Origin: JAGRKR01 sp041397725 | Lineage (GTDB): Bacteria > Pseudomonadota > Alphaproteobacteria > Rhizobiales > Hyphomicrobiaceae | Direction of reading: 5' to 3' | Assembly: GCA_041397725.1 (NCBI GenBank) | Contig: JAWKVZ010000001.1 | Location: forward strand, 682,001-746,000 | Length of the DNA stretch: 64,000 nucleotides | Shown: positions 18,722 to 28,538 of the stretch, piece by piece | Position numbering within the stretch: position 1 is the first letter of the stretch | Layout of the letters: each line of letters begins with the position of its first letter | The notes under the pieces: model-generated | Told to the model about the DNA's origin: nothing | What the model saw: only the letters and a program-made list of their open reading frames with translations | Database searches by the model: none | Made by a program: the position numbers and the translations under genes

Positions 18722-18975
18722 TCAGTGCGCCTGCTCCAGGATCTCGATTGCGTCCGCGTACTCCTTGAGCAACTCGGCCCGGGTCGCGTCGAACAGCAAC
18801 TGATCCATCGGATTGAGCTCGAGCCCCTGCACGATGCTCCACCGCCCCGCGAAGCAGGTTGCGGGAAAGCCGAAGATCAGGCCCTTCGGCACGCCGTAGG
18901 AGCCATCGGACGCGACGCCCATCGACACCCAGTCGTTCTCCGGCGTTCCCTGCAACCAGTCGCGCATATGGTCGG
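18722..18975 (-). pseudogene. C-terminal remnant of malate dehydrogenase
   Basis: About 84 codons match the end of cytosolic-type malate dehydrogenase: DHMRDWLQGTPENDWVSMGV, SDGSYGVPKGLIFGFPATC and WSIVQGLELN. The NAD-binding domain and catalytic residues are absent. Upstream of DHMRDW the frame runs into antisense of a DoxX fragment, so the 5' part was lost at a junction near 18975. A full malate dehydrogenase is presumably encoded elsewhere. Confidence 0.85.
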
Positions 18976-19226
18976 TTATGGCGACCGCCGCCGAACTGAC
19001 GCTCCCGTGGCTGCTCTGGTTCGGCTTCGGCGCGCGGTTCGCGGCGCTCGCCCTGCTCGGCATGACGGCCGTCATCCAGTTCTTCGTCTACCCCGGCGCC
19101 TACGTGACCCATGGCCTGCGGGCCGTCGCCTTGTCGATGATCATCCGCAGTGGACCGGGACCGCTGTCGATCGACCACATCATTCGCCGCCGCGCCGAGG
19201 CGCGCGGCTTGCTCCGGGAGGGCTGA
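18976..19226 (+). pseudogene. C-terminal remnant of a DoxX-family membrane protein
   Basis: Frame 18978-19226 encodes ATAAELTLPWLLWFGFGARF, LGMTAVIQFFVYPGAYVTHGL and GPGPLSIDHII, the last two helices of DoxX-type proteins. Helices 1 and 2 are missing. It shares its broken 5' edge with the malate dehydrogenase remnant on the other strand. It could still be translated as an 82-residue peptide, but it lacks half the fold. Confidence 0.78.
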
Positions 19227-19310
19227 GGCCGGGCTCGCGGAGCCAGGCCTCCGGATCTCTCGGGATCGGCACCGATCCACGCCGCAGCGGCCGCGGCCGC
19301 CGTCCTGCGC

Positions 19311-20000
19311 TCACGCCAACTCGAGCAGAGCCGGCAGCTCGGCGAGCGACTTGACCTCCCGATCGGGTGTGCCCGGCAGATGCTCGCGGCGCTGGCCGTA
19401 CCGGTTGCACCAGACCACGCGCATGCCGAAGGCCGATGCCGCATAGGCGTCCCAGGCGTTGGACGATTGGAAGGCGATGGCGGCGGCCGGCACCTGCAGC
19501 AGGTCGCAGGCGAGCTGATAGACGCGCGAATGAGGCTTGAAGACCCCGACCTCCTCGACCGAAATCACGTGATCGACGAGGTTGCCGATGCCGGCGCTCG
19601 CAACCGCGTGGGCGAGCATCTCCGGTGTGCCGTTGGACAGGATGGCCGTGGCATAGCCGGCGGCCTTCAGGTCTTTGAGCGCGCCGACGGCATCCGGAAA
19701 GGCGCTCAGCGACCGGTACAGGGACATGAGCTCGGCCCGCAGCGCCGGGTCATCGACCGACAGGGTCTCGAGCGCGAAATCGAGCGCGTCGCCGGTGACC
19801 TGCCAGAAATCGGCATGGCGACCCTGCAGCCCGCGCAGCCACGTGTACTGGAGCTGCTTGTCCCGCCACAGCGCGGTCAGCGTGCCGGCGATCTCTTTCG
19901 GCAGACGCTGGCTGCGAGCGGTCGCGGACGCGAAGTCGAACAGGGTACCGTAGGCATCGAAGACGCAGGCGCGAACAGGAAGTCTGGCGTGGGCCGTCAT
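19311..20000 (-). CDS. Haloacid dehalogenase, type II (HAD superfamily)
   Basis: The 229-residue product has the HAD motifs: nucleophile VFDAYGTLFD (Asp15 region), motif II LSNGTPEML, Lys motif GVFKPHSRVY and the type II signature FQSSNAWDAYAASAFG. (S)-2-haloacid dehalogenases swap halogen for hydroxyl on 2-haloacids, and this residue set fits them rather than phosphatases. It stands alone between the rearranged fragments and the tautomerase gene. Confidence 0.88.
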   Translation of the reverse strand: MTAHARLPVRACVFDAYGTLFDFASATARSQRLPKEIAGTLTALWRDKQLQYTWLRGLQGRHADFWQVTGDALDFALETLSVDDPALRAELMSLYRSLSAFPDAVGALKDLKAAGYATAILSNGTPEMLAHAVASAGIGNLVDHVISVEEVGVFKPHSRVYQLACDLLQVPAAAIAFQSSNAWDAYAASAFGMRVVWCNRYGQRREHLPGTPDREVKSLAELPALLELA

Positions 20001-20122
20001 GGCATCCCTCCCTAGGGAACTGTTGCTGCGCGGCGTCGAGCGGCGCCGCCTCGCGGATTGCTATGGACGATGGCCTGCGGGCGGCATCGCGGCCCCGAGG
20101 CTGCGATGCCGAACGGCAGACG

Positions 20123-20350
20123 TCAGCGGGCTGGCGGTTGTGTCACCATCTGCCGGAGGTGTTCGGCCGTGACGGGCGTGCCGCCGACGCCCCAGGCCCC
20201 CTCGGCGACATCCTGGATCGTGACCCAGGTCACCGGCCTCAGGCCTTCCCCCTCGACGGAGAGGACGGCATCCGTGACCTTACGGATGATCTCCTGCTTC
20301 TGAGCGAGCGTGAGATAGCCGCTCACGCCCTTGATCTGCACCAGTGGCAT
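20123..20350 (-). CDS. 4-oxalocrotonate tautomerase-family protein
   Basis: The 75-residue product starts MPLVQIKGVSGYLTLAQKQ. Pro2 becomes the catalytic N-terminal proline after Met removal, and the beta-alpha-beta tautomerase fold length fits. The usual Arg11 is not evident, so the substrate is open. AGGAG lies upstream. It follows the AhpD-like gene by 27 bases, so the two form an operon under the TetR protein encoded further upstream. Confidence 0.85.
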   Translation of the reverse strand: MPLVQIKGVSGYLTLAQKQEIIRKVTDAVLSVEGEGLRPVTWVTIQDVAEGAWGVGGTPVTAEHLRQMVTQPPAR

Positions 20351-20377
20351 CGCAATCTCCTGTGTTCGCGGGACCGC

Positions 20378-20929
20378 TCAGGCAGCCTTCGACCATTCGG
20401 CCTTCGCAAAGGCCTGGTCGAGCGGCGTCTGAGCCACGTGATTCATGTAGTTCGACAGCGTCTTGAGCCCGACCCCGAGCACCACCTCGAGCGCCTGCTG
20501 GCGCGTGTAGCCGGCCGCCTCGAACGCCGCGATGTCCGCCTCTGTAGGCCAGCCACGCTTTGTCACGATGACCGAGGTATAGCGGCGCAGGGCCTCGAGC
20601 CGCGCGTCGGGGATCGGCTGGTTGGAGCGGATCGCCTGCACGACGGCCTCCGGCACCTTCTGCATGCCGGCAATGACGCTGTGCGCGGCGACGCAGTACG
20701 TGCAGCCATTATCGTGGCTCACCGTCAGCAGCACGACCTGCCGTTCCGCCGGGCTGAACGAGCTCTCGTCGAAGATCCGCGACAGAGTCGTGTAGCCCTT
20801 CACCAGGGCCGGCGCCTCGGCCATGACGCCCAGCAGGTTGGGCAGAAAACCATAGGCCTTCTGGGCGGCGGCCAACGTTTCCCTGGCGGCTGCCGGGGCA
20901 GTCTCCACGGTATGCACGGGATAGCTCAT
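20378..20929 (-). CDS. Carboxymuconolactone decarboxylase / AhpD-like peroxidase-related protein
   Basis: The 183-residue all-helical protein has the redox motif NGCTYCVAAHS (CxxC plus His, about residues 75-82), as in AhpD-like alkylhydroperoxidases. The N-terminal half (FLPNLLGVMAEAPALVKGY) is typical of this family. GAGGAGA precedes the start. It would use thiols to reduce peroxides, or act on a lactone. The operator-like palindromes upstream suggest control by the TetR regulator at 21156-21734. Confidence 0.85.
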   Translation of the reverse strand: MSYPVHTVETAPAAARETLAAAQKAYGFLPNLLGVMAEAPALVKGYTTLSRIFDESSFSPAERQVVLLTVSHDNGCTYCVAAHSVIAGMQKVPEAVVQAIRSNQPIPDARLEALRRYTSVIVTKRGWPTEADIAAFEAAGYTRQQALEVVLGVGLKTLSNYMNHVAQTPLDQAFAKAEWSKAA

Positions 20930-21121
20930 GTCATCTCTCCTCTGATCGGTTCTCTATTGGCAGCGCCTGTGTGTACCGATCGTTCCATACAAGCGCCGAT
21001 CATGTGCGCGGCACAGCCACGGTCAGGGCGATGCGTCGCGCTCAGCTCGTTCTGAGTGGTTTGCTGCGCTCACCGGCCGGCGGGCGAGACCGAAAACCGT
21101 TGTCATTCTCGCCAGAACATT

Positions 21122-21135
21122 GGAACGTTCGTTCC
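21122..21135. promoter_or_regulatory. TetR-type palindromic operator, ahpD-like side
   Basis: GGAACG-TT-CGTTCC is a perfect palindrome with a 2-base centre. It lies between the tetR stop and the AhpD-like start. The same core occurs upstream of tetR at 21771-21782. A weaker related site (ACCGATCGTTCC) lies at 20975-20986, about 43 bases from the AhpD-like start. Confidence 0.7.
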
Positions 21136-21155
21136 ACACCCGGCAAATAAAGCAG

Positions 21156-21734
21156 TCATTCCAGTCTGCGCATGGCGTCGGCGGTGATGCTCTGCAGGAC
21201 ACCGCGATCCGGTCGGCTGCGGACGAGCACGAGCACGCCCAGCAGGGAGGCCAGCAGCGCTCGCGATGTCTCCTGCGGCTTGACGTGAGCGCCGATCGCA
21301 CCCTCGGCCTTCCCCCGCCTGATCATGCGGAGAAAGAACGCCTCGACGTCCTCCTGCGCCGCCGCCACGAGCGTCTTGACCTCCGGATCGTGGGCCGCCA
21401 GCTCCAGAGCCGTATTCGTCATGAAGCAACCGCGATTGCTGCCGCTCGGGCTTGCCTCATCGACGATCCCTGCGAAGAGCCTGCGGATGGCTTCGCGCGG
21501 CGAATACCGCCCCTCCAGCTCGCCCAGCATGGTGCGGCGCCGTTGATCGTAGCTGCGCAGCGCAGCGAGGAACAGCGCGTGCTTGTCGCCATAGGTGGCA
21601 TAGAGGCTGCCCCGATTGACGCCGGTGCAATCGACCAGATCCTGCATCGAGGTCGCCTCGTAGCCATGCATCCAGAAGGCCTGCATGGCCTTGTCCAGCG
21701 CCTCGTCCTTGTTGAACTGCTTTTCCCAGGGCAT
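21156..21734 (-). CDS. TetR-family transcriptional regulator
   Basis: The 192-residue product has an N-terminal helix-turn-helix (TSMQDLVDCTGVNRGSLYAT, YGDKHALFLAAL) and a helical ligand domain with a single Cys in NRGCFMTN. It resembles repressors that sense electrophiles or hydrophobic ligands. Shared palindromes before it and before the downstream AhpD-like/tautomerase operon imply that it represses both. Confidence 0.9.
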   Translation of the reverse strand: MPWEKQFNKDEALDKAMQAFWMHGYEATSMQDLVDCTGVNRGSLYATYGDKHALFLAALRSYDQRRRTMLGELEGRYSPREAIRRLFAGIVDEASPSGSNRGCFMTNTALELAAHDPEVKTLVAAAQEDVEAFFLRMIRRGKAEGAIGAHVKPQETSRALLASLLGVLVLVRSRPDRGVLQSITADAMRRLE

Positions 21735-21770
21735 CTCGTGTCTCCGTTGGCAGTAGAGGTATACTTCTTA

Positions 21771-21782
21771 GAACGTTCGTTC
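21771..21782. promoter_or_regulatory. TetR-type palindromic operator, tetR side
   Basis: GAACG-TT-CGTTC repeats the core of the 21122-21135 site and lies 37 bases upstream of the tetR ATG, where it would block the promoter for autorepression. Confidence 0.7.
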
Positions 21783-21972
21783 AAGATAAGTCGCGATCAC
21801 CATCTGGTGAAGCGCTCGCCTGCGGTCAGGCCGGCCGCCACGCCCATGCGCCCATTCGACGGCTTGTCTGGCGATGCCACCCGGGCCAGTGTGAACTGCG
21901 TCATGGGACGACGCTCCGGCACCTCACGACCGTCCCATACGACGCACGGCGCCTTCAGGCGAGGTAGGGAGC

Positions 21973-22416
21973 ATGAACAGACCCGGCTGCATCATTCCCG
22001 TCATGGCCATGCTCGCCATCGGGAGCCCGCCTGCCCTGGCAGAAACCCGGAGCAAGGCGACGCCCACCTTCACGATGCAGCCGATCGGCTGGGTGCGCAA
22101 AGCCGGCGGCAAGACCTACATCGAGATCGACAAGCGCTACCAGCCTGCGCTGCTCGGCGTCGATAAGCTGCCCACACTCAAAGTGTTCTGGTGGTTCGAC
22201 CGCAATGACACGCCCGACAAGCGCGCTGTGCTGCGGGTGCATCCTCGCGGCGATCCCGAAAATCCATTGCGGGGCGTCTTCGCCACACGCTCGCCTTACC
22301 GGCCGAACCTCATCGCGCTGACAGAGGTGAGCGTCATCGCCGTGCGCGGCAACGTGATCGAGATCGACGGCATCGACGCCTTTGCCGACACCCCGGTGCT
22401 CGACCTCAAGCGCTGA
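21973..22416 (+). CDS. TrmO/TsaA-like (YaeB) family protein with a signal peptide
   Basis: The 147-residue product begins with a cleavable-looking signal (IIPVMAMLAIGSPPALAE) and then the TsaA/TrmO beta-barrel: MQPIGWVRK, IEIDKRYQPALLGVDKLPTL, VFWWFDRND, HPRGDPENPLRGVFATRSPY and RPNLIALTEVSVIAV. TrmO uses SAM to methylate t6A37 in tRNA, which is cytoplasmic work, so an exported copy is odd. The RSP and RPN residues of the family are kept. It may have been repurposed. GGAGC lies before the ATG. Confidence 0.82.
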   Translation: MNRPGCIIPVMAMLAIGSPPALAETRSKATPTFTMQPIGWVRKAGGKTYIEIDKRYQPALLGVDKLPTLKVFWWFDRNDTPDKRAVLRVHPRGDPENPLRGVFATRSPYRPNLIALTEVSVIAVRGNVIEIDGIDAFADTPVLDLKR

Positions 22417-22438
22417 GCGCCGAAGCGGCCAGCCCGCC

Positions 22439-23407
22439 TCATCGCGAGCGCATCTCCGACCGCCGCCGTCCCGGCGCCGAGCCCGCCGAGGACGCGCGCG
22501 ACAGCTGCGCATGGCGCAGCAGGTCGGCCGATCGGCGCACGACGACGGAGACCTGTAGGAGCTGGCCGCCGAGGGGGCTCGTCTTGCGCCAGACCATGCC
22601 GAGCGTCCGTGTCGGCTGCGGCTCCCGGAACCGCACGACAGACACGGGCACCGAACGCGTCTCCACTGCCAGCGCCATTTCCGGAATCAAGGTCACGCCC
22701 ATGCCGGCCCCGACCATCTGCACCAGCGTCGACAGCGAGCTCGCGTCGAGCAGGTCGCGCGGCAGCGCCGACGTCATGTTGCAGAACGAGAGCGCCTGCT
22801 CGCGGAAACAGTGCCCTTCCTGAAGCAGAAGCAGGCGCATCTCGCGCAGCATCTCCGCACTCGGCACCGGCGCCCCCTCGTCCGTTCCCGGCCGCACCAG
22901 CAGGAACGGCTCGGTGAACAGGGCGACCTCGGTCAGGGACGGCTCCGAGACCGGCAGCGCGACGATGGCCGCGTCGATGCGGCCGTCGGTAAGCTCCTCG
23001 ATGAGCTTCGCCGTCACGGCCTCGCGCACATGCACGTCGAGATCGGGATAGGCCTGCGCGAGGCTGCCCATCAGCGTCGGCAGGAGATAGGGCGCAATGG
23101 TCGGGATCATGCCGATGCGCAACCGGCCCATCAGCCGCCCCTGCGAGGCCCGGGCGAAGCCGCCGAGCTCGTCGACCGCGCGCAGGATGGCCCGCGCCCG
23201 CTTGGCCGTCTCCTCACCGAGCTTGGTCAAGCGGACCTGCCGCGCGCCCCGCTCGATCAGCAAGCCGCCCAGTTCCTCCTCCAGCTCCTTGATCTGCATG
23301 GACAGGGCTGGCTGCGAGATGGAGCTGGCGTCGGCGGCCCGTCCGAAGTGGCCGTGGCGCGCGAGCGCATCGAAGTAGCGGAGCTGGCGCAGGGTAATCC
23401 GGTTCAT
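22439..23407 (-). CDS. oxyR: Hydrogen-peroxide-sensing regulator OxyR
   Basis: The 322-residue LysR-family protein starts MNRITLRQLRYFDALARHGHFGRAA. It carries the two redox cysteines of OxyR in EGHCFREQALSFCN (equivalent to Cys199 and Cys208 of E. coli), which form the sensing disulfide. The C-terminal 25 residues are Arg/Ser-rich and look disordered. It is divergent from katG across a 114-base gap, the classical layout in which OxyR activates katG on peroxide stress. Confidence 0.95.
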   Translation of the reverse strand: MNRITLRQLRYFDALARHGHFGRAADASSISQPALSMQIKELEEELGGLLIERGARQVRLTKLGEETAKRARAILRAVDELGGFARASQGRLMGRLRIGMIPTIAPYLLPTLMGSLAQAYPDLDVHVREAVTAKLIEELTDGRIDAAIVALPVSEPSLTEVALFTEPFLLVRPGTDEGAPVPSAEMLREMRLLLLQEGHCFREQALSFCNMTSALPRDLLDASSLSTLVQMVGAGMGVTLIPEMALAVETRSVPVSVVRFREPQPTRTLGMVWRKTSPLGGQLLQVSVVVRRSADLLRHAQLSRASSAGSAPGRRRSEMRSR

Positions 23408-23521
23408 CAGGGAAACTTATCACAGAAATCACGTGATCAAATTTTACCTGATGCCGCATTCTGGTTAAGACACAGATCGAGGATCAAGTGGTGCAACATG
23501 CACGATGGATAGGGAGTGACC
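23408..23521. promoter_or_regulatory. oxyR-katG divergent control region
   Basis: This 114-base AT-richer gap contains the palindrome ATCACGTGAT and spaced half-sites suitable for OxyR. It should hold the promoters of both genes. No exact match to the E. coli ATAG-type OxyR motif was seen. Confidence 0.5.
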
Positions 23522-25714
<2,193 letters not shown>

Positions 25715-25788
25715 GCGCGAAGCGACCGCGCCCGGACACTGCCGACAACATCGGCCGCATCCGGGCGCCGGCAAGAGGATGAAAAAGG

Positions 25789-25819
25789 ACGGCGGCCCGG
25801 CTCACTTCCGGGCCGCCGT
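25789..25819 (+). terminator. Intrinsic terminator after katG
   Basis: ACGGCGGCCCGG, 7-base loop, CCGGGCCGCCGT is a perfect 12-bp stem followed by TTTCG and preceded by AAAAA. It can act on katG from the left and on the GrdB-like operon from the right. Confidence 0.85.
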
Positions 25820-25869
25820 TTCGCTTCGATCGGCCTTTCGACGCAGCGTCGGCGCGTGAACAGCGGGCG

Positions 25870-26784
25870 TCAGCCGCCAGCGGCCATGTTGCGCTCGGCC
25901 AGCTCCTTGTCGGCGGGCAATTGATAGCGCGGCGTGGTATCGCGCGCCCCACGGCGGTCCTGCTCCACCTCGGCCCGGGTCTTCGCCTTCCAGTCGGGAT
26001 CACGATCCCAGCGTCGCCCAAGATCGATGATCGTGCCCGGCCGCGTCACACCGTGCAACGCCTCCAGGGCGCGCCTCACGATGTCGTATTGATCCTGCAT
26101 GTCGTGCGGTCGTCCGGCCGTATGTCCCAGGGGATAATCGACGAATACCGCGCGCGGCGGATTGGCCGACGCGACGATGTCGTAGGCGCTGACGATGCAC
26201 ACCGTCGGGAGCCCCGTCCGCTCGAGATGACGCGCGAGCACCGACATGGTCTGGTGACAGATCGGACACATGGGGACCAGCAGCACGGCATCGGCGCGGC
26301 CACGAGCCACGGCCTCCGCGATTGCGGGTATGAGCTCCTCGCCAACGCGGCGCTGCGAGTAGATGCCGCCCATGCACGAGAGCACGGGGTCGATCACCTC
26401 GCCCACGATCCCCTCCTGCTCCAGCCGCGCCAGCGCGCCCACGGGCACGAGACAGTTCGGGTCCAGCCGGGCGTTGTCGAGGAAGTGCTCCGAGACATGC
26501 GAGAAGCGGAGCTGCCCGACTTCGACGCTCTTGGGGATCGCGCGCAGGCTGCTGTCGTCCTTGTAGTGGAAGGCGACCTGCCCGGCGACATAGGCGCCGC
26601 CGGAGACGACGACCGCGACCCGGCTCTCGGACAGCGGCTTGTTCGGCACGACCAGCGCCGACGCCTCGGGATTGGCGACCCAGCGATATTCGGCGTAGCC
26701 GTGGCGCTGATAGCGCTCCCTGGTCAGCCGGATGTACTCGATCGGGCCTTCCGGGCTCGTCTCACGCTCAGTCCTGCTGCTCAT
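25870..26784 (-). CDS. GrdB-like (glycine/sarcosine/betaine reductase B family) protein, cysteine form
   Basis: The 304-residue protein resembles subunit B of glycine/betaine/sarcosine reductases, including RFSHVSEHFLD, VLSCMGGIYS and the redox site VPMCPICHQTM (Cys173, Cys176, His177). In the clostridial enzymes this kind of site holds selenocysteine. Here it is Cys, whereas the paralogue at 53752-54708 has TGA at the same place. The start at 26782-26784 overlaps the CoA-transferase end by 17 bases, so the two are coupled. No other reductase subunits are present, so it is not a complete glycine reductase. A redox or thiolytic role with a CoA thioester is inferred. Confidence 0.82.
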   Translation of the reverse strand: MSSRTERETSPEGPIEYIRLTRERYQRHGYAEYRWVANPEASALVVPNKPLSESRVAVVVSGGAYVAGQVAFHYKDDSSLRAIPKSVEVGQLRFSHVSEHFLDNARLDPNCLVPVGALARLEQEGIVGEVIDPVLSCMGGIYSQRRVGEELIPAIAEAVARGRADAVLLVPMCPICHQTMSVLARHLERTGLPTVCIVSAYDIVASANPPRAVFVDYPLGHTAGRPHDMQDQYDIVRRALEALHGVTRPGTIIDLGRRWDRDPDWKAKTRAEVEQDRRGARDTTPRYQLPADKELAERNMAAGG

Positions 26785-27991
26785 GACCTGCTCCACATCC
26801 GATGACTTTTTCTGCCTCGAGACCGGCGATCGCCTCGGCATCGAGCCCCAGAACCTCTCTCAGCACCGATCGCGTATCGGCGCCGTGCGGGCGTCCGGCC
26901 CAGCGCACCCGCCCGGGCGTCGCGGTGAGCTTCGGCACGACGCCCGGAATGGTGACCGAGCCGAGCTCGTCGCTCGGCACTTCGAGCAGCATGTCGCGCG
27001 CGCGATAATGGGCATCGGCGAAGATGTCGGCGACGCTGTAGATCGGGGCTGCCGGAACGTCGTTGCGCGTCAGGATCTCGTCGAGCTCCTTCAGCGTGTG
27101 CCGGGTCGTCCACGCCGTCAGCATGGCCCTCAGCTCCTCGTAGTTGGCATTGCGCGCCGTCGCTTCGGCGAAGCGCGCGTCGTCCTTCAGCTCCGGCTGG
27201 CCCATGGCGTCGGTCAGGCGGCGGAACACGGTGGTATTGCCAGCCGCGATATGAATGTAGCTGTCGTCGCCGGTCGGAAACAGATCGTTCGGTGCGTGTC
27301 CCGGCAGGCGGCTGCCGGCACGCGTCGCCACTTTGCCGAGCTTTTCGAAGGCGGGCACGAGCCCCTCCATCACGGAGAAGGCCGCCTCGTAGAGCGCGGC
27401 ATCGACGCATTGGCCCTGGCCGGTCCGCTCGCGGTGGAAGAGTGCGAGCATCGTGCCGAGCGCCGCATAGACGCCCGTCAGGTAGTCGGTCAACGGCACG
27501 GCGGCGCGCGAGGGCGGCCGGTCCGGGTCGCCTGTGATGCTGCGCAAACCGCCGAGCGCCTCGCCGACGATGCCGAAGCCTGGGCGCAGCCGATTGGGAC
27601 CGCTCTGACCGAAACCGCTGATGCGCACCATGACGAGGCCCGGCCGCAGCTTGCAGACGTCCTCGTAGCCGAGCCCCCACTTCTCCATCGTGCCCGGCCG
27701 GAAGTTCTCGACGAGCACGTCGGACTTCGCGATGAGCTGGCGCACGAGATCCCGCCCTTTCTCGCCGCGCAGATCGATCGACATCACCCGCTTGTTGCGC
27801 GACAGGCTCGCCCAGTAGAGTGACTTGCCCTCGAAGCTGTCGCCGAAGGTCCGCACCGGGTCGCCATCGGGGGATTCGACCTTGATCACCTCGGCGCCGA
27901 AATCGGCGAGCAGCCGACCGCAATACGGTCCAGCGACAGTGGAGCCGAGTTCGAGAACACGGCAGCCCTGCAGAGGCCCATTCTCATGCAT
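26768..27991 (-). CDS. CaiB/BaiF family (class III) CoA-transferase
   Basis: The 407-residue protein begins MHENGPLQGCRVLELGSTVAGP and shows the family segments ADFGAEVIKVESPDGDP, SLYWASLSRNKR, LVENFRPGTMEKWG and ALYEAAFSVMEG. It moves CoA between carboxylic acids. The segment that holds the nucleophilic Asp in formyl-CoA transferase reads GFGIVGEALGG here, with no Asp. This belongs to a subgroup where Glu may serve, or the chemistry may differ. GAGGACATC lies before the ATG. It is translationally coupled to the GrdB-like gene. The 28000-28164 gap upstream should hold the promoter. Confidence 0.88.
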   Translation of the reverse strand: MHENGPLQGCRVLELGSTVAGPYCGRLLADFGAEVIKVESPDGDPVRTFGDSFEGKSLYWASLSRNKRVMSIDLRGEKGRDLVRQLIAKSDVLVENFRPGTMEKWGLGYEDVCKLRPGLVMVRISGFGQSGPNRLRPGFGIVGEALGGLRSITGDPDRPPSRAAVPLTDYLTGVYAALGTMLALFHRERTGQGQCVDAALYEAAFSVMEGLVPAFEKLGKVATRAGSRLPGHAPNDLFPTGDDSYIHIAAGNTTVFRRLTDAMGQPELKDDARFAEATARNANYEELRAMLTAWTTRHTLKELDEILTRNDVPAAPIYSVADIFADAHYRARDMLLEVPSDELGSVTIPGVVPKLTATPGRVRWAGRPHGADTRSVLREVLGLDAEAIAGLEAEKVIGCGAGHEQQD

Positions 27992-28164
27992 GTCCAGATG
28001 TCCTCGATATGCGCCGGCGCCCGGGGCGGGCGCCGCTGAGCCGGAGAACCGAGAACGCCCTGAGGGGCGCGACGGCCGGCCGGAACGCAGTCTAGGCGAG
28101 CGGCGTGCGCGCGTGCAAGGCCGCCCGCAGCGGGTCCGACGCCCCCAGAAGTCCCCGCCCAAGG

Positions 28165-28359
28165 TCAGGAAAACTGCCCCGTCTTGACGTAGCGCTCGAA
28201 CTCCCTGGCCACCTGCTGGGCATCGAAGCTGACGGTGCCCCGCCCCTGGCTCTTGGCCACATCGAGCGCAAAGGCGCCGTACGACAGGGCGACCCGCAGG
28301 CATTCGAGCCGGATATGCTCGTCAGCCGTCAGGCCGGGATGGACGTGGTGCGTGGTCAT
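28165..28359 (-). CDS. Small hypothetical protein (64 residues)
   Basis: The product MTTHHVHPGLTADEHIRLEC continues as a helical, charged protein (AREFERYVKTGQFS at the end). It has no signal peptide or membrane segment. CGAGGAAGAG lies upstream and fixes the start. It lies 174 bases upstream of the CoA-transferase on the same strand. The function is unknown. Confidence 0.65.
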   Translation of the reverse strand: MTTHHVHPGLTADEHIRLECLRVALSYGAFALDVAKSQGRGTVSFDAQQVAREFERYVKTGQFS

Positions 28360-28538
28360 GCTCTTCCTCGACGGATGCTCGGCGAGGCCACGGCCACCCC
28401 GACGAGGGGCCACCGGCACGGGGACAGCGCCGCGATGTGCAGAAGCTTGCGACAGCCGGCAGCCCCACGCCTTGACCGCAATCAAGGGCAAAGAGCGGCC
28501 CGGCGTGCGGCAGCCTCGAAGGACCACATCACGGGCTT

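Noticed and set aside
21805..21915. Possible 35-residue minus-strand frame (MTQFTLARVASPDKPS...)
   Set aside because: No ribosome site and no homology recalled. It could be a remnant but is not supportable.
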